Positions 1 through 5,526 of a stretch of 5,629 nucleotides of DNA are shown piece after piece. The notes under the pieces were generated by a model. That model made no database searches. It was given only the letters and a program-made list of their open reading frames with translations, and was not told the origin of the DNA. The stretch's first letter is position 1; the number at the start of each line of letters is the position of its first letter. This DNA is from an uncultured Alphaproteobacteria bacterium (GTDB lineage Bacteria > Pseudomonadota > Alphaproteobacteria > Rickettsiales > UBA1997): contig CAIOKL010000234.1 of NCBI GenBank assembly GCA_903858915.1, forward strand, positions 1 through 5,629, in the 5' to 3' direction. The translations under genes were made by a program, and so were the position numbers.

Positions 1-58
1 CTCACCCTGAAACAGGGGAAAGAGTGCGTCACACCGGAGCTGCTGCATAGTATCAACT
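1..58. other. GC-rich segment of foreign composition replacing the 3' end of era
   Basis: The first 50 bases contain 29 G/C, against 20 of 60 in the next line (61-120) and even less in much of the window. Era homology, read leftward on the minus strand, stops at about base 59-62, so this segment does not belong to era. On the plus strand, frame 1 is open from the window edge to a TGA at 58-60 (19 codons, ending LLHSIN), and it could be the C-terminus of an unrelated gene. Frame 3 is open to a TAG at 48-50. I recognise neither peptide, and I see no inverted repeat or target duplication. It may be the edge of an inserted element, a rearrangement breakpoint, or a chimeric sequence end; the window cannot separate these. 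Confidence 0.6.
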
Positions 59-763
59 GATTTGGAAGAGTTTGATTTCACCATTATTTAAAATTTCGTA
101 ACTATCGGTTTTGACGGCGATTGAATATGGTAATTCTTTATGCAAATTTAAAAATAATTTTTCACGAGTAATTTCGCTAGCGATAAAGCGCATTGGCGCA
201 TCGGTAATTTGTTCTTCATCATAAATCCATGTTGGATTTTGACATTTTTCACACAAAAAAGTTTTAAGTTTTTCAACGCCTTCATTTTGTAAAGCAGAAA
301 TTGGAATAATATCGATAAAGCCAAGATTGGAGAGGATTGCAAAGGTTTCGAGCATCTTCGATTTTTTTACCAAATCAATTTTATTAACAACGATTGTAAT
401 TGGTAAATTTTCTTTTTTTAAATCATTTAAAATTCGCAGATTTTCTTGACTCATACCAATTTCGGCGTCAATTAAAAAACAAATTTGATCGGCTTCGCGA
501 AGCGCTTGCCACGCCGATTTAACGATAACTCTTTCTAAAATTTTATCGTCGCGCGGAATAAAAATTCCCGGTGTATCGATTAAAATAATTTGCGTCGCGT
601 CTTCAATGGCGATGGCCCGAATTGAGTTGCGTGTGGTTTGAACTTTTGGAGAAACTATCGAAAGCTTTTGTCCTAAAATTGCGTTGGTTAGGGTTGATTT
701 TCCAGCATTTGGAGCGCCGACTATGGCGATTATTCCGTGTTTTTTTGAATTTTCGTCAATCAT
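53..763 (-). CDS. era: GTPase Era, truncated within the C-terminal KH domain
   Basis: Era is an essential GTPase that binds the 3' end of 16S rRNA and promotes 30S subunit maturation at the ribosome and inner membrane. All GTPase motifs are present: G1 GAPNAGKST at residues 16-24, G2 within KVQTTRN 40-46, G3 DTPG 63-66, G4 NKID 127-130 and G5 SAL 156-158. The linker and start of the KH domain follow, with W179/Y181, then RFIASEITREK at 192-202 and LHKELPYSIAV at 207-217. The family is usually about 290-300 residues. This frame ends at 236, just after GEIKLFQ, so the KH GxxG loop and the rest of the RNA-binding domain are missing. The last two residues and the stop come from the GC-rich sequence at 1-58. 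The ATG directly abuts the aroG stop, giving likely translational coupling; no Shine-Dalgarno is visible. The family call is certain. Whether the truncation is biological or an assembly artefact is unknown. Confidence 0.93.
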   Translation of the reverse strand: MIDENSKKHGIIAIVGAPNAGKSTLTNAILGQKLSIVSPKVQTTRNSIRAIAIEDATQIILIDTPGIFIPRDDKILERVIVKSAWQALREADQICFLIDAEIGMSQENLRILNDLKKENLPITIVVNKIDLVKKSKMLETFAILSNLGFIDIIPISALQNEGVEKLKTFLCEKCQNPTWIYDEEQITDAPMRFIASEITREKLFLNLHKELPYSIAVKTDSYEILNNGEIKLFQIS

Positions 764-2143
764 TTATTTTTGAATTGAATTAGCCATTTCATGGGCAATT
801 GTAAAAGCCATTTCGATACTTTGCGAAGAATTTAAGCGCGGATCACAATGGGTGTGATAACGATCGCTGAGATTCAATTCGGAAATTTGTTGATTACCGC
901 CGAGGCACTCAGTGACATCTTGACCCGTCAATTCAAAATGAACTCCGCCAGCGATCGAACCAATTTCATGATGAATTTGAAAAAAGCTTTTAACTTCACT
1001 TAAAATATCTTCAAATTTGCGCGTTTTGAAACCGTTCGAAGACTTGATGGTGTTGCCATGCATCGGGTCACAAGTCCAGATAACATTATTGCCATTATTT
1101 TTTACCGCCTTCACTAAATTTGGCAAAATTTTATGAATTTGATCTTTGCCCATCCTTGAAATTAAAGTGATGCGACCCTCTTCGTTGTTTGGATTTAAGA
1201 TGTCGAGAAGTTTTAATAAATCATTTTCGCTAATCGACGGACCAACTTTAAAAGCGATTGGATTGGCAATTCCGCGCATAAATTCAACATGGGCTTCGCC
1301 GATTGTGCGCGTGCGGTCGCCGATCCATAATAAATGTGCGCTTAAATCATAAAATTTTTGATGATCTTTGCTAAAGCGCGTAAAAGATTCTTCGTAATTT
1401 AAAAGCAAGGCTTCGTGAGAAGTGTAAAAGCTTGCGGTGGTAAATTGGGGCATCGATTTATAATCAATTCCGCAAGATTTCATGAAAGATAAAATGTCGT
1501 TGATTTTTGAGGTGACTTCTTCGCTGTTTTTTTTGCTGTTGAGATTATGCGAAAATTCTTCATTCCATTTATTGACTTTGTCAAGATTGCCGTAGCCTCC
1601 AAGCGCTAAAGAGCGAAGAAAATTTAACGATGCCGATGAATAAAAATAAGCGTCAATCAAGCGATGAGGATTGGCTTGGCGAATGCTATTTTCAAATTCA
1701 ATGCCATTAACAATATCGCCACGATAAGCTGGAAGAGTAAGGTCGCCGATGGTTTCATCACCTTGCGAACGCGGTTTGGCATACTGCCCCGCAATGCGTC
1801 CAACCTTGACCACAGGCTTTTTCAAGCCATACATCAAGGCGATGGTCATTTGCATTATGGTGCGGAAATAATTTTTTAAATTGCCGTGCGAGAATTCAAC
1901 GAAACTTTCGGCACAGTCTCCGCCTTGAAGCAAGAAGGCTTCGCCACGCGAAACTAAAGCCAGTTCATTTTTCAATTTTTCAATTTCATCAATTGCGACT
2001 AAAGGTGGAAAATTGGCGAGTTCAGCTTCAACTTTGCGAAGTTCATCGGCGTTGGAATATTGGGGCTGTTGCTTAATCGGCAAGTTGCGCCATGAATTTG
2101 GTTGCCAATTTAATTGTGAATTAGCGTTTAAAATGTTTGTCAT
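764..2143 (-). CDS. aroG: Class II 3-deoxy-D-arabino-heptulosonate 7-phosphate (DAHP) synthase
   Basis: The enzyme condenses phosphoenolpyruvate with erythrose 4-phosphate, the first committed step of the shikimate pathway, in the cytoplasm. The 459 residues match the usual length of the class II (plant/Mycobacterium type) family. Visible landmarks in order: the N-terminal SWRNLPIKQQPQY signature (17-29); QGGDCAE at 73-79, whose Cys77 is the expected metal ligand; GRIAGQYAKPRS (115-126); YRGD (140-143); then WIGDRTR, the FKVGPS loop, TCDPMHGNT with the ligand His, HFELTGQ with the ligand Glu, and THCDPRLN with the ligand Asp. All four expected metal ligands are therefore present. The start ATG lies about 25 nt below a strong predicted promoter (2176-2204) and has no Shine-Dalgarno. 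The stop TAA touches the era ATG, so the two are probably co-transcribed. It diverges from pheA. The symbol follows common usage for class II enzymes; aroF/aroH labels are also used. Confidence 0.97.
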   Translation of the reverse strand: MTNILNANSQLNWQPNSWRNLPIKQQPQYSNADELRKVEAELANFPPLVAIDEIEKLKNELALVSRGEAFLLQGGDCAESFVEFSHGNLKNYFRTIMQMTIALMYGLKKPVVKVGRIAGQYAKPRSQGDETIGDLTLPAYRGDIVNGIEFENSIRQANPHRLIDAYFYSSASLNFLRSLALGGYGNLDKVNKWNEEFSHNLNSKKNSEEVTSKINDILSFMKSCGIDYKSMPQFTTASFYTSHEALLLNYEESFTRFSKDHQKFYDLSAHLLWIGDRTRTIGEAHVEFMRGIANPIAFKVGPSISENDLLKLLDILNPNNEEGRITLISRMGKDQIHKILPNLVKAVKNNGNNVIWTCDPMHGNTIKSSNGFKTRKFEDILSEVKSFFQIHHEIGSIAGGVHFELTGQDVTECLGGNQQISELNLSDRYHTHCDPRLNSSQSIEMAFTIAHEMANSIQK

Positions 2144-2175
2144 TTTACAATCGGTTAATAATTTGTAAGTTCAAT

Positions 2176-2204
2176 ATTATCAATGGCTTATTTACCTTTG
2201 TCAA
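2176..2204 (-). promoter_or_regulatory. Sigma70-type promoter for aroG-era
   Basis: On the minus strand the -35 box is a perfect TTGACA (2204-2199) and the -10 box is GATAAT (2181-2176, five of six consensus bases), separated by exactly 17 bases. The expected transcription start is near 2168-2170, giving a short 5' leader of about 25 nt before the aroG ATG at 2143. This is the best-matching promoter in the window. Confidence 0.8.
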
Positions 2205-2216
2205 TTTAATTTTTAG

Positions 2217-2246
2217 TTGTAAAATCAAAAATAAATAGTTTAAAAT
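2217..2246 (+). promoter_or_regulatory. Weak candidate promoter for pheA-rsmD
   Basis: TTGTAA (2217-2222) and TAAAAT (2241-2246) are separated by 18 bases on the plus strand and would give a leader of about 20-25 nt before the pheA ATG at 2276. The -35 matches only four consensus bases. The surrounding sequence is so AT-rich that chance matches to a -10 box are expected, so this is tentative. Confidence 0.3.
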
Positions 2247-2275
2247 AATTTTTAAAAATATCAAAATTTAAAAAC

Positions 2276-3145
2276 ATGGCGTCGTCAAAAATTATTACAG
2301 AAAATCACGGAAAAATCATTGCCTTTCAAGGCGCCAACGGTGCAAATTCAAATTTAGCTTGCTTAAAATTTTATCCGGAAATGCACGCCAAAGCTTTCGA
2401 TAGTTTTTATGAAGTATTTATGGCGGTTGAAAATAACGAAGCTGAATATGGCATGATTCCCCTAGAAAATTCATATGCGGGAAGGGTTTCAGAAATTCAT
2501 GATTTACTTCAAAAACATGAAGTTTCAATTGTCGCCGAACATTTTTTTCCAATTAATCATAATCTCGTGGGAATTAGAGGCGCAAAGCTTGAAGACATAA
2601 AAGAAGTTTTGTCGCATCCGCAAGCTTTAATGCAATCGCAAGAAAATTTACGCAAATTAGGAGTTAAAATTACCGAATTTTCTAACACCGCCAAAGCGGC
2701 CGAAAGAATTGCGACTCTAGGCGATAAAAGCAAAGGCGCACTGTGTTCAAAACTAGCCAGCGAGCTGTTTAATTTAGAAATAATTAAAGAAAATATGCAA
2801 GATTCGGGCAATGATAATGTTACGATTTTCATTGTGATTTCTAAACGACAACAAGAAGTTGATCCGAAAAAAGATAAAATTATCACAGCGCTTTTATTCA
2901 CGATTCGCAATATTCCAGGTGCTTTATATAAAGCGCTTGGAGGCTTTGCCACCAATGGTGTAAGCTTGGTAAAACTTGAAAGTTATATTCCGAGTGGCGC
3001 TTCAAAGCAGGCAAAATTTTTTATTTCAATCGAAGGACATCCCTCGGAAAGAAATGTCGCTCTAGGTCTCGAAGAGTTAGGATTTTTTTCAAAAAATGTT
3101 AAATTACTTGGCGTTTATTATGCCGACAAAGCGCGGTTTCTTTAA
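2276..3145 (+). CDS. pheA: Prephenate dehydratase with C-terminal ACT domain
   Basis: The enzyme converts prephenate to phenylpyruvate, the committed step of phenylalanine synthesis. It is a 289-residue monofunctional form without a chorismate mutase domain, typical of alphaproteobacteria. The catalytic domain spans about 13-190: QGANGANS at 18-25, IPLENSYAGRV at 61-71, HNLVGIRGAKLED at 95-107 and SHPQALMQ at 113-120. The active-site TRF motif reads T-I-F here (Thr183-Ile184-Phe185), so the Thr is kept but the Arg is lost. The ACT domain (about 203-285) has GALYKAL 215-221, the Phe-binding loop as KLESY 233-237 rather than ESRP, and EGHP and LGVY near the end; this suggests allosteric control by phenylalanine. 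The ATG at 2276 leaves a normal short N-terminus before the KIIAFQG strand; no Shine-Dalgarno is visible. It diverges from aroG and is followed 3 bp later by rsmD. Confidence 0.96.
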   Translation: MASSKIITENHGKIIAFQGANGANSNLACLKFYPEMHAKAFDSFYEVFMAVENNEAEYGMIPLENSYAGRVSEIHDLLQKHEVSIVAEHFFPINHNLVGIRGAKLEDIKEVLSHPQALMQSQENLRKLGVKITEFSNTAKAAERIATLGDKSKGALCSKLASELFNLEIIKENMQDSGNDNVTIFIVISKRQQEVDPKKDKIITALLFTIRNIPGALYKALGGFATNGVSLVKLESYIPSGASKQAKFFISIEGHPSERNVALGLEELGFFSKNVKLLGVYYADKARFL

Positions 3146-3148
3146 AAA

Positions 3149-3727
3149 ATGCGCATTATTTCCGGAAAATTTCGTGGCAGAAAATTAACAAATTGTGATA
3201 AATTAAAAACTTTGCGCCCAACCACCGACAAAAATCGCGAAGCCTTTTTTAACATTTTACAATCAGCAAAATTTTTAAAAGATTTAGATTTTTCTTTAAT
3301 TGATTGTAATTTCTTGGATTTATGTTGTGGTAGCGGAGCTGTTGGCTTGGAAGCTATTTCTCGAGGTGCTAAAAAAGTTTTTTTTGTAGAAAATAATTAT
3401 CAACATTTGGAAATTTTAAAAAAAAATATTGAACTTTTAAAAGTTGAAAATCAAACAAAAATTTTTGCAGAAAATGTTAAAAATTTAAATTTTTCTAATG
3501 AAAATTTTGCTGTAATTTTTCTTGATCCGCCTTATGATGAGGATTACCAAAAAATTGTAGAAAATCTTTTAGAAAAAAAATATCTAAATCCAAAAACCCT
3601 TCTGGTTGTTGAGTTCGAAGCAAAAAAATTTCAAAAATTTGCAGATTTTTTTAAGAAAAATTTTGAAATTATCGACGAAAGAAAATATGGAATTAGTTTT
3701 TTTGGATTTTATAAAGTTATAAATTGA
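3149..3727 (+). CDS. rsmD: 16S rRNA (guanine(966)-N2)-methyltransferase RsmD
   Basis: RsmD is a SAM-dependent enzyme that methylates N2 of G966 in 16S rRNA, acting on assembled 30S subunits or late assembly intermediates. At 192 residues it has the normal length. The N-terminal MRIISGKFRGRKL (1-13) and RPTTDKNREAFFNIL (23-37) are the RsmD family signature. The SAM-binding motif I is FLDLCCGSGAVGLEAISRGA (55-74), and the catalytic motif IV is DPPY (126-129) preceded by a hydrophobic strand. The start lies 3 bp after the pheA TAA with no Shine-Dalgarno, so expression probably depends on read-through and re-initiation from pheA. Base composition falls sharply relative to pheA; for example, bases 3421-3480 have 10 G/C of 60. 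The gene ends 8 bp from the stop of the convergent 63-residue gene. Confidence 0.96.
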   Translation: MRIISGKFRGRKLTNCDKLKTLRPTTDKNREAFFNILQSAKFLKDLDFSLIDCNFLDLCCGSGAVGLEAISRGAKKVFFVENNYQHLEILKKNIELLKVENQTKIFAENVKNLNFSNENFAVIFLDPPYDEDYQKIVENLLEKKYLNPKTLLVVEFEAKKFQKFADFFKKNFEIIDERKYGISFFGFYKVIN

Positions 3728-3735
3728 AAATATTT

Positions 3736-3927
3736 TTATTCTTCGTCAATTTTATTTAAAGTGAGATGGAGATTGCTTTTTTGTTCTTTTGAAACTTCTC
3801 CGATTATTTTTTTTCTAAGCTCCGCGGTATGATTTTCAATGTTGTCGAGAATGCTAAGAATATCAAGAACTTCTTGAGATAATTTTTTTGATTCTTCTTG
3901 AGGGTTTTGAATTTTATTGGGTAGCAT
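3736..3927 (-). CDS. Hypothetical 63-residue coiled-coil protein
   Basis: I do not recognise this protein. It is small, charged (rich in Lys, Glu, Asp and Asn), and has no signal peptide, membrane segment or cysteine. Residues 16-41 show a regular heptad pattern with hydrophobic residues at L16, V20, I23, L27, I30, (T34), L37 and I41 (alternating 4 and 3 spacing), so a single amphipathic helix forming a coiled coil is likely. The N-terminus is Pro/Asn/Gln-rich and the last residues are acidic (IDEE). It lies 94 bp below birA on the same strand and converges with rsmD. The regular heptad and its neat fit between two genes favour a real gene, but in such AT-rich sequence a chance frame of 63 codons is possible. 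The ATG at 3927 has no Shine-Dalgarno. Confidence 0.6.
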   Translation of the reverse strand: MLPNKIQNPQEESKKLSQEVLDILSILDNIENHTAELRKKIIGEVSKEQKSNLHLTLNKIDEE

Positions 3928-4021
3928 AATGAAATTTTTTTTATCAATAATAATTTATTTTTTGATGATTTAATAATTCCAAATAATAGTCAAACAAATT
4001 TTCGCGCTTGGGTTTTTATTT
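3928..4021. other. AT-rich spacer between birA and the 63-residue gene
   Basis: The 94 noncoding bases contain T- and A-rich tracts. I find no stem with a following T run that would terminate birA transcription, and no convincing promoter for the 63-residue gene. The small gene may therefore be read through from yaaA-birA. Confidence 0.5.
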
Positions 4022-4780
4022 TTAACAAATGTCGCCAAAAGTAATTTTTTTTATTGAATTATCGTTGGATTTTATAATTAAATTACCATCTTTATCCATT
4101 TCTTGAAAAATGCCCTCAACTATTGATTTATCTAGGTTTATACGCGTTTGAGAATTTAAATTATAAGCATTTTTATGCCATAAATTTCTAATATTTTCAA
4201 ATCCGAAATTTAGCCAATTTTCATAAAGATTTTCAAATTCTTCTAAAAAAATTTCCAATAATTTTTGTGGCGAAATTTCGCATGAAAAATTTTTCATATT
4301 GGTTGCCCCAAAAAGAGTTTGAGGGGGATTTGAATCAATGTTTAAGCCTATTCCCAAGATTACAAATTCACAATTTTCATTGGATATTTTGCTCTCAAGC
4401 AAAATTCCAGCAACTTTTTTTTGGTCAATTAATAAATCATTTGGCCATTTATTTTGAATTTGCGCCGTAATTTTTTGTTGCTTAAAAATTTTTTCAACCA
4501 CCATTTGCAAGGCACAAATCGCCACAAAAGAAATTTGTGAAATTTTTTCGACGGCAATTTTTGGCTGTAAAACTAGCGAAAAATATAAATTACCAATCGG
4601 CGATTCCCATTTTCTATCAAGGCGTCCGCGCCCCTTGTTTTGCTTGTTTGTAACAATAATTTCATTCGCAAAAATTTTCTTATTTTCCGCCAAAGAAAAT
4701 GCCAAACTATTAGTGCTGTCAAGCTCTTCAAAATGATGAATTAGATAATTTTTGAATTGATAATTTTGCGAGTCTTTCAT
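4022..4780 (-). CDS. birA: Biotin--[acetyl-CoA-carboxylase] ligase, catalytic-only type
   Basis: The enzyme activates biotin with ATP to biotinyl-5'-AMP and attaches it to the conserved lysine of the biotin carboxyl carrier protein of acetyl-CoA carboxylase. Counting from the ATG at 4780 (252 residues): ELDSTN 19-24, the biotin/AMP loop GRGRLDRKW 50-58, KWPNDLLI 111-118 followed by KKVAGILLE 121-129 with the catalytic lysine region, and GIGLN 143-147. A short C-terminal domain follows (about 205-252, ending with FGDIC). There is no N-terminal helix-turn-helix, so it cannot act as the E. coli-type bio repressor. The 4780 start gives a classic ATGA overlap with the yaaA stop. An in-frame ATG at 4795 would add five residues and lengthen the overlap to 19 bp. 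Neither start has a Shine-Dalgarno, so the choice rests on the ATGA geometry. Confidence 0.95.
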   Translation of the reverse strand: MKDSQNYQFKNYLIHHFEELDSTNSLAFSLAENKKIFANEIIVTNKQNKGRGRLDRKWESPIGNLYFSLVLQPKIAVEKISQISFVAICALQMVVEKIFKQQKITAQIQNKWPNDLLIDQKKVAGILLESKISNENCEFVILGIGLNIDSNPPQTLFGATNMKNFSCEISPQKLLEIFLEEFENLYENWLNFGFENIRNLWHKNAYNLNSQTRINLDKSIVEGIFQEMDKDGNLIIKSNDNSIKKITFGDIC

Positions 4781-5526
4781 CGAGTAAAATACCATTTTTC
4801 GTTATTGGAAATTGTTGGGTTGAAGCGATAATTTGTTTCGCAAAATTTTTTTAAATCTTGTGAATTAGAAATTTTATTTTTAACAATAAAATTAGTCATT
4901 AAGCCTCGAGCTTTCTTGGAGTTGATGCCGATCGTTTTAAAAATCCCATCTTTTTTTTCTTGGAAAATAATTTCAATAATTTCTTTGTTAATTTTATTGG
5001 AATTTATTGCCGAAAAATATTCTTGTGACGCCAAATTTATGATGGTTTTGGAGTCGTTTTTGTTGAGTTCGTGAATAATTTTATCTTCCCAAAATTCATA
5101 TAAATTTTTTATAAAAAAATCTAGATTTTTAAAATTAGTACCCATTTCGAGGCGATAGGGTTTGATTAGGTCGAGAGGTCTTAATAAGCCGTACAAACCC
5201 GATAAAATTAAAAGATGTTTTTGTGCGAAATCAAAATCTTCTTCGCGGTAATTTTTTTTATCGATTCCGTCATAAACATCGCCGTCAAAGGCCAAAATCG
5301 CTTGACGAGCGGGGGTTTTTTGAAAATTTTGAAAGCGCTCATGATTTAATTCGCCAAGTTTTTTACTAATCGACATTAAATTTTCTAAATCATTTACCGA
5401 AAGTTTTTGTAAATTATCAATCAAATTTGCGGATTCTTTTTGAAAAATTGGTTTTGTCGAATTTGCGCATTGAAAATTGGTTTCGAAGTCTAAAGATTTT
5501 GCGGGAGATAAAATAATTAAGAGCAT
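4777..5526 (-). CDS. yaaA: Peroxide stress protein YaaA (DUF328 family)
   Basis: In E. coli, YaaA lowers intracellular unincorporated iron during hydrogen peroxide stress and binds DNA; its exact biochemistry is less clear. The 249-residue length is normal. Family signatures are well kept: SPAKSLD at 7-13, ARQAILAFDGDVYDG at 73-87, FDFAQKHLLILSGLYGLLRPLDL within 98-120, KPYRLEMG at 122-129, then NLASQEYF, a KDGIFK strand and KKARGLMTNFIV near 203-214. The E. coli C-terminal tail (a few residues beyond VFKR) is represented by KWYFTR. The ATG at 5526 places SPAK at its usual position, so the start is secure despite no Shine-Dalgarno. Its TGA shares bases with the birA ATG (ATGA), so the pair is translationally coupled. 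Regulation by a peroxide sensor cannot be judged: no clear operator is seen upstream. Confidence 0.95.
   Translation of the reverse strand: MLLIILSPAKSLDFETNFQCANSTKPIFQKESANLIDNLQKLSVNDLENLMSISKKLGELNHERFQNFQKTPARQAILAFDGDVYDGIDKKNYREEDFDFAQKHLLILSGLYGLLRPLDLIKPYRLEMGTNFKNLDFFIKNLYEFWEDKIIHELNKNDSKTIINLASQEYFSAINSNKINKEIIEIIFQEKKDGIFKTIGINSKKARGLMTNFIVKNKISNSQDLKKFCETNYRFNPTISNNEKWYFTR

Larger units (their letters stand above)
2144..2275. promoter_or_regulatory. Divergent control region between aroG and pheA
   Basis: These 132 noncoding bases separate two divergently transcribed genes of the aromatic pathway. They are strongly AT-rich, especially the pheA-proximal half. They hold one clear minus-strand promoter for aroG and one weak plus-strand candidate for pheA. 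I see no leader peptide with Phe/Tyr/Trp codons, no attenuator hairpin followed by a T run, and no convincing operator palindrome. Any joint regulation by phenylalanine or a repressor is inference from the arrangement alone. Confidence 0.6.

Noticed and set aside
148..342. Minus-strand 64-codon frame inside era
   Set aside because: It overlaps era in another frame on the same strand and repeats era sequence shifted by one base; era is plainly the coding frame.
1146..1352. Plus-strand open frame of 68 codons inside aroG
   Set aside because: It is antisense to the conserved metal-binding half of class II DAHP synthase and has no recognisable product.
1664..1879. Plus-strand open frame of 71 codons inside aroG
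   Set aside because: Antisense shadow of the aroG N-terminal catalytic region, with no promoter, start context or known motif.
2248..2259. Perfect 12-bp palindrome (five T then five A, flanked by A and T) before pheA
   Set aside because: It is made only of A and T in a region that is nearly all A/T, so chance is an adequate explanation; it lacks the G/C positions expected of an operator or terminator.
2557..2955. 132-codon open frame on the minus strand inside pheA
   Set aside because: It is fully antisense to pheA, whose motifs are all in the plus frame; the translation (Ser/Leu/Ile-rich with no recognisable domain) looks like a frame shadow.
4055..4063. Possible loss of the second Gly in the BirA GRGRxGR loop (reads GRGRLDR) as a sign of inactivity
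   Set aside because: The motif actually lies near 4610-4630 and that position varies among biotin ligases; the key Gly, Arg and Trp and the KWPND lysine region are all kept.
4267..4470. Plus-strand open frame of 67 codons inside birA
   Set aside because: Antisense to the KWPND and GIGLN region of birA; composition is explained by the birA frame.
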